A DNA stretch of 64,000 bases. It comes from Larimichthys crocea. Its lineage: Eukaryota; Chordata; Actinopteri; Sciaenidae. The notes under the pieces were generated by a model that did no database searches, had not been told where the DNA came from, and worked only from the letters and a program-made list of their open reading frames with translations. Location of the stretch: positions 3,844,669 to 3,908,668 of the forward strand of contig NC_040020.1 of NCBI RefSeq assembly GCF_000972845.2. The letters run 5' to 3'. A program made the position numbers and the translations under genes. Positions 37,916-51,284 of the stretch are shown piece after piece (position 1 is the stretch's first letter; each line of letters begins with the position of its first letter).

Positions 37916-39520
37916 TGGCTGCATAAACAGCCCTTTTACATAGGATCACAATTTGCAGTAAAAACTAACCACAGAGCTGCAACATAAATCTCACTAATAA
38001 CATGAGGGTGTGGCATTTGTAATTGTGCTTATATGTTTGTCTGCTCTGTTGCTCTTATTTGCCATTCTTGGTCCGTATTAATAAACCATATGACTCTTTA
38101 ACTTCCTCAGTCTGTCAGTCAGACTTTGTGTGGGCATCTATCAGTTGCATAACAGGAGCTGAATCTGCGTGGATGGTCAGAGGGCATTTCTACTATATAA
38201 GCTTTTCTCCACTGTACTAATATTTCCCCAAAATTGATCCTGAGGAAACTGTATACTTCAGCAGCTCTTATACTCTATTTTCTATCCCATCTTCTCTCCT
38301 AGAGCCAGGTTTGTCTCCAAGTGAACGTGGCCTATCTCTATGTATCCCAGATGACATTTATTTGTGATGCATTTGTGGCTGATAGCAGTATCCTCAATCC
38401 ATTAATGGAGCCGTTAAAGGGAAAGAAGCTTTTTTAGACATGAAAGAATGACAATGGTCATTGCTTGTGTGCTCTCTCAAGTCATTAACTGAAAAGAGCA
38501 AAACAACAAACATTATACTAGTGTATCATCAACGTTGTTTGCCTTCTGGGTTGTCACTACTAATCATCACCTCTGGCTCACAACAATACATCCTTTATTT
38601 ATTTGATTTAAGTTTTTGGTTTAGTTTTATTTTGTGTTCCTTTTGACGAAACAAACCTTCAACTGCAAGGTCCCTTTAGTAGTTCCAGCTTTCATTGTAT
38701 CACACGATCTTCTTCACCAGATGGAGTTTGCCCGGTTCTCATGGACTTCTAAGCCACCATTAAACAAGTAGAAATATGTTTTCTGCAATTCCATGACACC
38801 TGAGCAAAAAAAGGCTGTCATATGACATACATAAAGCTCTAAATATTTTTAGCTCTAAAAATTTTTGTATGCAGTTTTTCAAGGTCAAGAATGAACTTTC
38901 AATTTCAGTAAGTTTAGATACATTTCTTTTGCATTCATACAACTTGAAGACCACTTCCTGTGCTGCAACATAATGTTTGTCCATTAAAACCGCTATGACC
39001 ACAGACAACCATAGCAGTGTGGCGGAAAGACTTTGGAAGGCCCCACCGAACAAGACGAAGTGTGACTGAACATCAAACGAAGACTGTCACAGTGGTTCTG
39101 GTGAATGTCCCGGGAAAGGAAATATAACACACAGTGTTAACTCAGACAACCACATCTAGAATAGCTGTCTCAGAAAAAGGCGTGTTCAGCCTAAAATGGA
39201 CATTTCCGCCCATGGAATCAAGAATTTTGTAGCACTAAAAAGCTCTATCTCTTTCTTTGTTATGCATAGGATAAAAGAGAGTGGAAACAAAGTAAATGGT
39301 ACTTCATCTTCTCCCTGTTTCTCATCACAGTGATTTAGCACTTTCAATGCAACCAACCTGTTACTTCTGTGCTTTGTCTTGTGCAATTATATAATAGCAT
39401 GCTTGTGCTTTCCAAAACCGAAGACTTTGTCATTTTCCAACCTGTTGTTTTCTCTCCACGACAGCTAAAAGGCCTCAGCCAAGACGAGCGGTGTCTGTGG
39501 ATGGACCAGTGGAGGCATCC

Positions 39521-42500
39521 ATGGCATCACAGGAGCTTGTGGATGCGATAAACTCTCCCACTGATCATCTGAACCCAGAGAGAAATGGAGGGTGGTGTGT
39601 GCTGAAGGCAATGGTAAACGCATGTCCTGTCCACACGCCAGGCGGAGAGGACACAAAGAGGGGCTTTCTGAAAGAATCGGGAGACATAATGACTACGTGA
39701 AGATCTCTGTGCCGGAGTCCAAGGCCAATCGTTTGCCAAGGAATGGGTGGAAGACAGTAATCGCTCTTTTTGCTTGGTTTTTAACTTGGTCCTGACCGTC
39801 GTCATCACCATTGTCCACGAGAGGGTCCCCACCCAAGAAAAGCAGCCCACCTCTTCCTGACAAGTTCTTTGACTATATTGACAGGGTCAACTGGGCATTT
39901 ACAGTGACAGAGATTATGGCATGGTGCTGCTGGCCATTTGGTTGATCCAGTGTTCTTCTTCAGATACAAGTGGGAACCTTTTAGCTTGAAGAAAAAGAGA
40001 TATTTATATGTTTTTGTGTGTTGTAACTGCAACTTGTCAACGTCAACATGTCTCTTATTGTTACGCAACAATTGCATCTTTATAAGTGTGTAAAACTACT
40101 ATCAGTAAGGAAATTGTATTTCCTTTTCTACAGTGGTGTTTTCTTTGTATGACAGTTACTTTGACCAACTGAATAGAAGACCTCAGATCTGAAGGACGTT
40201 GACAGAATCATGCTAAATAGTGTCAAAAAGATGCTGATATCAATTTTGTCTCCCATAATGTCCTATTTTCAGGTCAATAGCGAGTAGCGGTTCTTCTTCC
40301 TCATTGGCACCCTGTACTTGTACCGCTGTGTCACTCTGTACATCCCCACCCTGCCTGTACCTGGCATGCATATGACTTGCGCTCCTAAGGTGAGTAGCAT
40401 GCAAACATCAGAGCGGGCATCAGCTGTCGTTGTTCAACCGTGTACTCCCGTGCACCCTCTGGCACTCATTTTGCACAACCATGCAAGAGAGACAGCTATA
40501 AAAAAATCCCATTTTGACTCTTTACTGCCTGAGGACACCAACAATATTGTGGCATCAGTGTTTGATCAAAAACATGTGCTCCTGGCAGTTGTTTGCTGTG
40601 TGTGCAGTTGCAAAATGATGAGAGTCGGACAATTTGGAGTGTTTTGTTTCCCAAGATTTTGAAATGTTTCTCGCAGTGTATGAAAGCCTTTAACTACTTA
40701 TAAGAAGTGAGTTATCCTCTGCAATTGAGCAACAAGAACTTTGATTGTTGATTTGAATGTGTGGAGTGTGATTCTGTAATTCTTTTGTTGCAATTCCTTC
40801 AATTCCTCTTCAATTTTGACCACATGTTTCCAGTTACCAGTTCATATAATGTGTCCTAAAATTGGAAAAGATCAATGGAAAATGATTATTATTTGGTAAT
40901 ATGTTTATTTTATTTTTTTTTTTTTACCGGGAGTTAAATAAGAAGATTGATACCACTCTCATGTGTTGGAAATATGACAGCTACAGCTGGTTAGTCTATC
41001 TTAGTGCAAAGACGGAAATGGGGAAAGAGCGAGGCCTTGCTCTGTCCAACGATTACAAAATCCTGACCAGCACCTCAAAGTTGAGTTATTATAATATTAT
41101 TCTTTTTTCAACACAAATAATATTAAATGAAAGTGTTAAAAACAACTTGTGCAGGGATTATCTGCCAAATTACTTCTTGTTCTTGCAGTCTTGTCATCAT
41201 GTGAGGTTGCCAGAGACTGTCATGTCAAACCCTGTCTTGTACAGTATTTATAATCAATTAGACCCAAACTGTTTATCAAAGAAAAAAAGCCAAACAATTT
41301 GCTGCTTTTTGTCATCACTGTAAATTATTTATTGACTTTTGAACCGTTGGTCAGACAAAACAGGCAATTCCAAGATGTTACATTAAGCTTTTTTGACATT
41401 TTGTAGACTTAATGGTGACTAATTCCTACCAATATTCAACAATGGACTGATAATGGAAATAATTGATAGCTGCTGATCCAGGTTTCTATTTCTCCCTCTT
41501 TACTATCCTCTTCCTGTTCTCGCTCAGCTTCACGGAGACTCCCAGGCTAAATTCCAGCGAATTCTTCGGGCTGGTCTCTGGTGGTGTGGTCTGTCCATTA
41601 CAAAACTCCCATCTCTTGTGTGGAGACTTCCTCTACAGTGGACCCAACTGTGATGCTCACCTCTCCCTAATCTGTTCATCAAGGAGTGTAAGTACTCAAA
41701 GCAGCACTTGTATGTTTACTTGTATGGAACATTATGTGAATTTCCATGAATAATATATGACAACATAGGCCTTCAATGGACTAACAGGATACGCATAAGT
41801 GACGTGTGTTGCCACTATTTTTCTTTAGCTTCGAATCGAATCATTTGTTTCCAGGTGCAGTATGTTGTATATCTTGTAAGCTACATGTTGCTGCATTATT
41901 ACTTACATCTAAGCTAATACAATCTTATACAACCAGCCCTGCAGTAAATTGTGCTTTAATGTAATGTTCAGTTTTAATTAATCCATTTAAAGAGGTATAA
42001 TTCAACTTTATGATCATATTTAAGGCTGTAGTTTGGTTCTGTTTGTGTTATGTTTGTAATAACGAGAGGTGTCTTCATATTTTGTCCATAATATCAATAA
42101 AGAGTAGACATGTATTAAAGCACCTCTCTTGTATAATGCATACAATTACACAGCACCATACACCATACACACATACGTTGAGTTAAATCGACACATCTGT
42201 AAAACAGTTTTGACACAATTTGAAGTTATGACTCTCATAATGGTAGGTACTATACTTTATTACTTTTAGCAACGTGTACGTAATACATTAGCATTTGAGT
42301 GTGTGCCGCTTGTGGATGAACATATGTGTGGGGATGAGTTTGCTAGCATGGATTAAGTTAAGTCTCCCATTATCATTTTTTACTGTAACCCTGTTTGTCT
42401 GTGTGTTGCAGAAAAAAACCCTCTGTTTTTGTCACATTGCACTGAAATGCCACAGACGCCTTTTTTTTGACAGTGGAAACATGGAAGATAGACCACAAAT

Positions 42501-43627
42501 TGATGCTGTCATCAATATGCCATCCTCTTGTCTCTCCTTCCCTTTCTCTCTCTGTCTCAAGACTCGCCGCGGTCGTTCTGGTGGGTACCATTGATGTGCT
42601 GGCTGCTAAGCGCTGTAGGCGTGGTGTGCATCTGGTGGCACATGAGCACTACAGTGTGGACGTGGTCGTGGCCTATTTTATCACCTCCGCCTGTTTGTGG
42701 TTATCACACCATGGCCAACTTACAGGTCAGAACACAGGTAGTGAACCTGTGTGTGGTGTGTGTGTGTGTTGTGTGTGTGTTGTGTGTGTGTGTGGTGTGT
42801 GGTGTGTGTCAAACCACGAGGAATTAAACCAGGCTTTCAGAGCTGAAGACTCCCCTCTCACTGAACCTTGGTACACATTAATCATTATGCATGCAGGGTG
42901 TACTGTCTGTCTGGTGCACACATGGCTGTATTTTGTTCAGCTCAAGTGTACCCCGCTAAAAGTTACGTGTCAACACACAGAATTTATAACAGTTTATGTT
43001 TAGAAGAAACTGGTCGATTTACGTCTAATTATATATTTACAGTAAGTACAAGTCTATTTTTAGACTGTCTGTATCTGGTCAGCATTCTTTCAACAGACAC
43101 GCATGTGGCTTCTCAACACTGGCAAATGACCCCATCTAGTGGCCAAAAAATAGACCGTTGTTGTGGTCCTAAGCTAATTATTTGGATGTGTTAGTATTTA
43201 TAAAATGTTTAACACAAAATAATATTAAAACTTGCAAATGTTTTCACAGACCCTCTATTCAGATTATTTTAGTTAAATAAGACGGTAAATTCTAAGACTT
43301 ATATTATATTGTTATAGTCTATTCATATTAACTTACCTGTTTACTGTTTGGGGAGTGTGTTAGAGGACTGGTTTTACCAAGTCTGTCTTAAAACTGTTTT
43401 TGCTTACTGCAATAATTCCTTCAGTTCATATTACCCGTAAAGAGACTTGTTCAGTGCAAAAATACAAAGTCCAAAGTTTTCTGATGCAACTTTCACACTC
43501 CCAGGCCACTAAGACAACAACAAGAACAAACGGTCCACATGCTTTATCTTTTGTGATATGGCTACCAGAAATATCTAACATGTAATTATATAAATTACAT
43601 AAACAATCTATGTGTGGTTTGTGTAGT

Positions 43628-43663
<36 letters not shown>

Positions 43664-43901
43664 ATAAAACTAAACAAAAACTTTTATACCAAAATGATCA
43701 TTTTTACTTTCTCGACAGACTCTGAAATGCTCCCCAACAACTACCTCACCAACACCTGGTGGAACCCGCTGTTCAACTTCCTGGAGAGGAACGTCCAACC
43801 TCGGTGCCATGTTCTTACAGTTGGCCCATCACTTGGCCTCCAGCCTGCCTTAAGAACCCTGCAAGAAGTACTCCATGGTACAGAGCACACGAGAGGAGTG
43901 A
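39521..43901 (+). pseudogene. SGMS2: SGMS2, frame-broken duplicate (probable assembly error)
   Basis: Five exons corresponding to the intact copy lie at about 39521-39969, 40273-40389, 41528-41687, 42562-42725 and 43719-43901, with the same splice junctions. All carry small indels. Exon 1 breaks in the GGAVQGNG region and again around the first hydrophobic helix. Exon 2 has lost a base in SRRFFF. Exon 3 reads GGACCCAACTG where copy 1 has GGACACACTG, which would remove the catalytic His of motif D3. Exon 4 has lost bases around the CILVAHEHY and TSRLFWW regions. The real gene is 19160-23632. Confidence 0.88.
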
Positions 43902-45288
43902 CATGACCCCGATACCCCAGCAGTGTTGCCTGTAATCAATTGAAAGCGGTATTCTTTCATTCAGTCCGGTCTACTGGACAGGACATATTGTACCAAATAC
44001 CTAGCTTATTCAAGGATGTTTCTGCAAAAAATATGTCTAGAAGGATAGTCATGTTGTCTTCGTGTGTTCTTTATGTAATTTATTATAGAGTTAAACTCCT
44101 GCAAAGCCATCGTTGTGTTTGTAACTGATACTTTGTGTCAGCTCCCAGTGAATTTCAATCATGAACAGACCGTTTGTTGCAGTATTTGTTTTAGATTATT
44201 TTTAGATCTGCTACCATAAGTCTTTCATACTGTTGTGTTGATGGGGTTTACCTCAATATGATATTATGTGCTGAGTCACATGGTGCCTTAGTGTGTTAAA
44301 TGTCTTGGTGTTCCAAAACTGCCATTACGAGTCTTGCTGTATTTTTTTTCCTATGAGTTTTTTTATTATTATTATTATTATTGTTATTATTATTGAGTTG
44401 TATTCATTTTAGTAGCCTTCAGTGTGTGTATCCTAGTTGTGTCTCAACATACTATTGTATTAAAATTTAACCATACAAAACTTCAGTGTGTTTTTTTTAA
44501 TATTTATTATTATTTAATCATTATGCTATATACTGCAACTGTATGTTTTAGACACTTTCATATTTAATTTTTCTCTTCGACTTTTAAGAAATCACAATCC
44601 TCTGATAATGATACCAAATAAAATCCACAGGGTTGTGTAAACCTCTGCAGATCCATAGTACCGCTAGAACAACAAGAAGCTTGACGGTAAACATAAATAT
44701 AAAAACTATGTATAGAAAAAATATATACATATACTGTATTAACAAATACGATCTATACGTATTCTTATCTATATGTACACATAGGAACAACAATAACATT
44801 TGTAGACTAAATAAAGATCGGGGATAGTGCATAGTTATTTCAGCAGGTTGTATTTTGAGGCAGTAGAGAGTATGCACAGCATGAGTAGATTGTGTTAAGT
44901 GTGTTTTTTTTAACGTTTTAAAGACAAACATGTAAATGCAAACAGTGACAATAAATAATTGAGAATTTATCTTTAATATCAAAAATCAGAACAAGTTAAT
45001 TGCCAATTGGTTTGCACTTACAAGGAATTTGACTATAGCAAAAACATAGTAAAAAAAATATTAACGACAGATTGTGTGCGTTAATGAGACATATAATACA
45101 TTTTAATATATATCAATTGTAATCTCTCAAATGTCCACTTATGCATCCTAAAGTTAATTTAATTAAATTTATTTAATTTAATTAAATTAATTAATTTAAT
45201 TTTCTTCGTTGTACCAAGTATTAAAACCTCGCTGTGTCCTTTAAAAATAATAAAAAGGCAAAAATCCCTCCTTACCTGTCAAAGTGCA

Positions 45289-45322
45289 CCAATCACAGCA
45301 GAGCACAGCGCTGTCAGCCAAT
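45289..45322 (+). promoter_or_regulatory. Paired CCAAT boxes upstream of CYP2U1 (copy 2)
   Basis: CCAAT at 45289-45293 and 45318-45322, about 166-199 bp before the start codon. The surrounding GC-richer stretch to 45480 is the probable promoter and 5' UTR. The motif pair is identical in both assembly copies. The spacer 43902-45288 holds SGMS2 3' UTR and AT-rich sequence with no further gene. Confidence 0.45.
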
Positions 45323-45487
45323 AGGAAGCCAGTAACGGCGCTACGTTGACTCGTGGCCTTTGACAACAACACAGGAAGAGCGTGAGCAGCGAGCAGCCCG
45401 TTAAACACCGGAGTTATTACATATGCATATTTGTATAAATGGGATATTTTCAGCTCACCGCCTTCGGTTTATTTGCACTTTAACACC

Positions 45488-48400
45488 ATGGTGTCGCTGC
45501 CGTGGCCGGAGAGCAGCTCTGTGCTGTCACATGTCAACATTGCAGCGCTGTTAGTTTTCCTCGTTGTGTTTTATTTAGTTTCTTTTTATCAGAAACGACG
45601 ACACCTCGCAGGGATTCCTCCAGGACCGACCCCGTGGCCGATAGTCGGCAACTTCGGCGGCTTTCTCATCCCTGCCTTCATCCAGAGGAGGTTTGCACAG
45701 CAGGCGGACAGCAGGGAGACGAACGCGGTGGTGTTTTTAACGAAACAGGCCGACGTGTATGGGAAAGTGTACAGCCTGTTCGTAGGCAGTCAGCTGATGG
45801 TTGTGCTTAATGGTTATGAAGCGGTGAAGGATGCTCTCTCAAACCACCCCGAGGTGTTCTCCGACAGGCCAACTATCCCCGCTGTCACCATCATGACTAA
45901 ACGCAAAGGTAAACTCACCTTCCTCTTTATTATGCACGTTTAGCTCAGAGCCCTGCATTGAATTCAGTTTTTATTCCAACTTTAAAAAAGAGTAAACTTT
46001 ATTAGAGGCTGTATGTGTGGTGCTATAGACCTTTTTTTTTTTTACACAGAATAGGTGTTTCTAATTATACTAATTAAGGCTCAGTTCCATTTATTGCAGC
46101 AGAGACTTTCCAGTGAGTCAGTTTCTCTGTTTGATCTAAATGGAATGGAGCCTTAATTAGTATCATTGGTAAGGCCTGTGTTTACCCTATTTCATAGCCA
46201 GATTAAAGGATAGGTTCACATTTTCTCTGCTGTATCTTAATACAACACTCCTATACATTTTTTTTAGCTGTAACTAAACCAGCCATAGCCATATTTCATA
46301 ACCTTCCTGGTTTAACTGAACTTTACTCTCATGACTAAAACGTAAAAGTAAGGTACAAGGGAGATTTTTATTGTTTTACAACCTTATGTTAAATGTTAAG
46401 CATGTATCAGGCAGACATGCTCATATAAACTTCCTTTCCTCTTTATTAGGTACATGTAGATAAAAATTACTGCAGTCCAATAACCCTGCAATTTTTTATT
46501 CCAACTTTAAAAAGATGTTAATTTAACTTTATTGTCCTTTTTTAGAGGCTGTAGTTGGCAGTGCTGTTGCAAGTGTTTCTCTCACTAATAAAGTAATTTG
46601 GTAAGCTGGACCCAGATTAAAGGATAGGTTCACATTCTCTGTTGTTGATACAACACATTTTGTCATCAATACAGTAGCTGTAACTAGACAGGCTCTATTT
46701 ATCACCTTGAATGCAGTAAACAGGCTGACCAATAGTAAAAAAATAATGGCCTATATGTTATCTTTGCTCACCTGAGCCATATTCCATACTCTTTCTGGTT
46801 TAGGAATAGTCTTTGCACCTTACGGTCCAGTCTGGAGAAAGCAACGCAAGTTCTGCCACGCCACACTCCGAAACTTTGGCCTGGGGAGGTTGAGCTTGGA
46901 GCCTTGCATCCTGCAGGGTCTGGCTACCATCAAAACAGAGCTGCAGAGACTGAACGAGGTGTCTGGTGGTGCCGGAGTGGACCTGGCTCCGCTGATCAGC
47001 ACCGCCGTGTCAAACGTCATCTGCTCGCTGATCCTGGGTCAGCGCTTCCATCATGAAGACCACGAGTTTCGCACCATGCTGGACCTCATGGTTCGTGGCC
47101 TGGAGATCTGCATCAACAGCCCTGCAGTCCTCATCAACATCTTTCCACTGCTTTACTATTTACCTTTTGGGGTCTTCAAGGAGTTACGGCAGGTGGAAGG
47201 AGACATCACAGCGTTTCTGAAGAGGATTATAGCAAATCACCGGGAAACATTAGATCCTGCCAACCCGAGGGACCTTACGGATATGTACTTAATAGAGATG
47301 TTGGCACAGCAATCTGCTGGAGAAGAGGAGAGCAGCTTCACCGAAGATTATCTCTTTTACATAATAGGAGATCTCTTCATCGCCGGCACTGACACCACTA
47401 CTAATTCAGTTTTATGGATTCTGCTCTACATGGTCTCACACCCTGATATCCAAGGTAAAAATAGCAACAATCCATAATTTTTTTGGATTGCTTACATGCT
47501 CTTGGGAAATGTAGCTGTTGCCTTTTTCACAAACACACTGGAGTGGTGTGACCATCACCTGTGACATCTGAGATGTTTCCGATCAGATTTCTGTCCACAT
47601 CTAATGTTATAGTCATAAAGTGGTAAAGCATCCAAAAAAAACCTTTGCTCTGAGTTCCCATGGCAGATTTCCAGTGGATTTGTTTTTCCGTTTTTGATGA
47701 ATAAAGAAAATAAACAGTGTAGAAAACATACTTTTCTATTATTCCATAATATAAACTACTGTATAATTGCAGTTATACAACACTGTAGAGCTTCGTTCTA
47801 TAGTTCAGATACTGACAGGACATTTGTGTTGAGCAGTTTGTGTTTTTATGCTTGTACGAACCACAGATCCTGTTTATTACATAAATGGAAAACTCTGGGT
47901 GGGAAAAGGGAATTAGAAATCTGCTGCAGGAACCCACAGCTCAACAACAAAATGTCTAGCTGGAATATGTATTTGACCACTTCTCTAACTGTTTCACCAC
48001 CACATTGATTAGCAAATCAAAACATGCATTTTCATTTCATCACTTTCTAGTACTTATGATTTTGTCTAGTTTATGGTGTTTTCCAAAGCCACACTTCATT
48101 TCTGCTGATTTGTTTTTGGATGGGGACTTCAATTCATCATTCAAAAATCATGCACTTACTGTTTCTTTGCTTCTACTATGATTTTAGACAAGGTCCAGGC
48201 AGAGATTGATAAAGTGGTAGGCAGACATCGGGTCCCGTCTTTGACCGATAAGGGAAGTTTGCCTTTTACTGAAGCCACCATCATGGAGGTGCAGAGACTG
48301 ACTGTAGTGGTGCCTCTGGCTATTCCTCACATGGCCTCCGAGACAACAGGTGAACTTAAACAACACTATGACCCCGTTGTGTTTCACTATATTCTCTGTT

Positions 48401-49003
48401 AATGCTCAACTAGTCTGTTGGTGCTAAACTTGTCAGTCACTCCAAGTCTCCGATAATAATAGTGTCTCTATAGAGCTATATTTGAATGATTCCTCATAAC
48501 TTCATGAGAATCTGATTCACTAAGCGTTGCAATATGTTTTTTATCTTCCCCATTTAGAGTTCAGAGGCTACACAATTCCCAAAGGAACAGTTGTTGTGCC
48601 CAATCTGTGGTCTGTCCATAGAGATCCCACTGTGTGGGACGACCCAGACACTTTCAACCCAGCACGCTTCTTGGACGATGATGGAAAGTTGCTCAGGAAA
48701 GAGTGCTTCATACCATTTGGGATTGGTATGCCATTCCTTACTCATAAGGGCTGAATGACATTGATTTATTAATACATTTTTAATGTCTGTGCTTGACCAT
48801 GCTCTGATAATTTGTATATCTCAGGTCGCAGGGTGTGTATGGGTGAACAACTGGCGAAGATGGAGCTGTTCCTGATGGTTACCAGCTTACTGCAGGCCTT
48901 CAGATTCAGACTCCCAGAGGGAACACCTCCTAACCTGCAGGGACGATTCGGCCTGACACTGGCACCCTGCTCATACTCTGTGTGTGTGAGCCCTCGTGGA
49001 TGA
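45488..49003 (+). CDS. CYP2U1: CYP2U1, cytochrome P450 2U1 (intact copy)
   Basis: A haem-thiolate monooxygenase; the family enzyme hydroxylates long-chain fatty acids near the omega end and is membrane-anchored in ER and mitochondria. Exons are 45488-45908, 46804-47454, 48188-48349, 48558-48725 and 48825-49003: 1581 nt, 526 residues plus stop. The ATG at 45488 ([10 protein letters not shown]) precedes a hydrophobic anchor (about residues 18-34) and the proline-rich hinge [15 protein letters not shown]-helix AGTDTT is at 334-339 and the K-helix EVQR at 391-394. The haem loop PFGIGRRVCMG, with Cys472 as ligand, spans the exon 4/5 junction. [34 protein letters not shown] and [13 protein letters not shown] are close to human CYP2U1. 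Every intron falls in phase 1. It lies between SGMS2 and HADH on the same strand, as in human. A damaged duplicate is at 25236-28687. Confidence 0.95.
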
Positions 49004-49235
49004 AGTGAACTGAGCAGCTTTTCTGTAGAAAGACCAAAGATGTTTGTCTCCTGGAGAGACAAACTGAAAATACCTGCTGAATATTTATTTTACTGTAATG
49101 ATGTATACTACTAATTTACAGAAATTAGCACACATATGTGTCTTTATAAGGTCCAGCATTGAGGCATTGGATGAAGAAAGATTTTAGTTTAAATATATAT
49201 TTTCATACAGACTTGTTCAAAGGATTATTGGCAAC

Positions 49236-49332
49236 ATCAAATCAAATTTTATTTGTATAGCCCAAAGTCACAAAGTACATTTGCCTCAGAGGGCTTTACA
49301 ATCTGTACAGGGAGTGCACCCTCTGTGCTTAG
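49236..49332 (-). mobile_element. Fragment of a common fish repeat (copy 2)
   Basis: Reverse-oriented tail repeat (ATTTTATTTGTATAGCCCA, then GCCTCAGAGGGCTTTACAAT) ending CCCTCTGTGCTTAG. It is the target into which the LTR-like element at 49333 inserted. The bases after that element (CTTAGAC) look like its continuation. Confidence 0.6.
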
Positions 49333-49731
49333 TGTTACGAGAATTTTTAAAGAAGAACCCTTGAATAAGGAAGACTGGATTCAAAGTATGAAAGTTTAAG
49401 TTGGATTTATTATTCTTGTACAAGAAGGAGTGTTTAACAGTGCTCTAACAGTTAGTTCTTATACATTTCTTTAAAATGGGCTGTCTCGGACACCTCCCTA
49501 CTGATACAGACAGCATCATAACATCCTTTTTTGGTTTTCTGCTCAGTATTGAGCATTATGTTTCATATCCAAATGATACTTCCCTAACCTGTCTCTCTTG
49601 TCCTTGTACTATTTTTATATTTATCTCTCCCTGCCAGCCTCAGTAAACACAGGCCAAATAAGGGAAGTGGACGAGACATGCAAAAAGTAGGACACACACA
49701 CACTCCCCAGTATAATCCTAATTTTTCAACA
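49333..49731. mobile_element. Solo-LTR-like insertion A with 5-bp target duplication CTTAG
   Basis: 399 bp. It starts TGTTACGAGAATTTTTAAAG and ends TTTTTCAACA, giving TG...CA termini. CTTAG flanks it on both sides (49328-49332 and 49732-49736). It has no ORF and no partner LTR with the same target duplication, so a solo LTR or a non-autonomous terminal-repeat element is likely. About 70-80 percent alike by eye to the element at 50403. Family unknown. Confidence 0.72.
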
Positions 49732-50402
49732 CTTAGACTTGCCAATAAAAACAGATTATCTGAATACTACATATCTTCATTTATCATGAATATTTATTTA
49801 GGGTCCAATGTTTTTTTTTTTCAATGTTTTTGTTTTAGATTGTTGAGGATGAGAATGAAGAATTTTATGAGAACAACTATCCTTTTATCAGGACAGTAGA
49901 AGGATATAGTATATTGTTGTACTGTATCTTTCAGTAATTCACACTGACAAATATATTTTAAGTATGCCAGTGTGAAATTGAATTGCTGCTTCATAACAAC
50001 TGACTTGCATCTTTAAATATCACTTTATGGACCAGTGTGTTGGATTTACTGACATCGAGTGGTGTAGCTGCAGATTGCAACCACTCCACTCATCCCTTTT
50101 TCTTATGTTGTGAAAGAAAACACTTTCTTGACAAATGAATCGATAATGAAATACACTACCCAACGCTGTGTAAACACCAGTATGGACATTCTTTTTAAGG
50201 TGTTTTTTTAAATATGAATTTAGGTCTTTAAAATAAACACGTACTGTGTAGTGAAGAAGTGAAATCAGGGTTCAACTCTAAATATAGCTGTCAAGTTAAG
50301 GTAATGGAGCAAAAAGTAGTGGAGTACAAGAGTAATATAACAAAAAAAAAAATGTATGTAATAAAGTAAAACACAAGTACCTCAAATTATAATGAAACAT
50401 AG

Positions 50403-50873
50403 TGTTACGAGAATTTTTTAAGAAAACCCCTTGAATAAGGAAGACTGGATTCAAAGTATCAAAGTTTAAGTTGAATTTATTATTCTTGTACAAGAAGGAG
50501 CATTTAACAGAGCAAGACACAAAAGGGGTTACAGAGAAAAGGCTCCCTGAGGAGCTCTAACAGTTGGTTCTTATACAATTTTCCTAAAATGGGCTGTCTC
50601 GGACACCTCCCCACTGATAATTTCCTTTTTTGGTTTTCTGCTCAGTAATGAACATTATGTTTCTTGTCCAAAATGACACTTCTCAGGCCTGTCTCTCACA
50701 TCCTTGTCTCTCCTGTCCTTGAACTACCGATTTATAATTATCTCTCCCTGTCATCCTCAGTAAAACACAGTCCATAATACTAAGGGAAGTGCACGAGACA
50801 TGCTAAAAACAGGAAACACACATTATATGAGTTAAAACATCTGAACCCCAGTATAATCCTAGTTTTTATAACA
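50403..50873. mobile_element. Solo-LTR-like insertion B with 5-bp target duplication CATAG
   Basis: 471 bp with the same ends as insertion A. CATAG flanks it at 50398-50402 and 50874-50878. The different duplication shows that A and B are separate insertions and not the two ends of one provirus. It contains an extra stretch around GGGGTTACAGAGAAAAGGCT that A lacks. The 671 bp between A and B show no gene. Confidence 0.75.
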
Positions 50874-51067
50874 CATAGTAACTGAAATGTGCTTATTCCA
50901 CCACTGCTAACATCTCACTAAAACACAGTACTCATTAAATGAAATACAGTGTAGTGTATAAACACTGAAAGTTAAAAAGTAAATAAGTTACTTTTTGCCA
51001 CAGATTGTTACAGATTAAACTACCAAAATGAGCTTGACCTTGACCAACTGTAATAAATATTTTATTT

Positions 51068-51120
51068 TATATTATATATATATGTGTGTATGTATGTATA
51101 TATATATGTGTATATATAAG

Positions 51121-51169
<49 letters not shown>

Positions 51170-51284
51170 GTGTGTATATATATATGTGTGTATGTGTGTA
51201 TATATATGTGTGTGTGTATGTATATATATATATGTGTATATATATACACGCGTATATATATGTATGTATATATATATGTATATA
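51068..51284. repeat. Compound (TA)n/(TG)n microsatellite
   Basis: Alternating TA and TG runs with scattered TATG units upstream of HADH. ORFs of 60-90 codons on both strands here consist of Y/I/V/C/H/T repeats and are artefacts of the dinucleotide pattern. Confidence 0.92.

Noticed and set aside
42467..43003. 178-codon plus-strand ORF
   Set aside because: It is SGMS2 exon 4 of the noisy copy fused by indels to its intron, ending in GT-repeat-encoded Cys/Val runs.
49333..50873. One short LTR retrotransposon with two LTRs
   Set aside because: Each element has its own, different 5-bp flanking duplication, and the interior has no primer-binding site or ORF.
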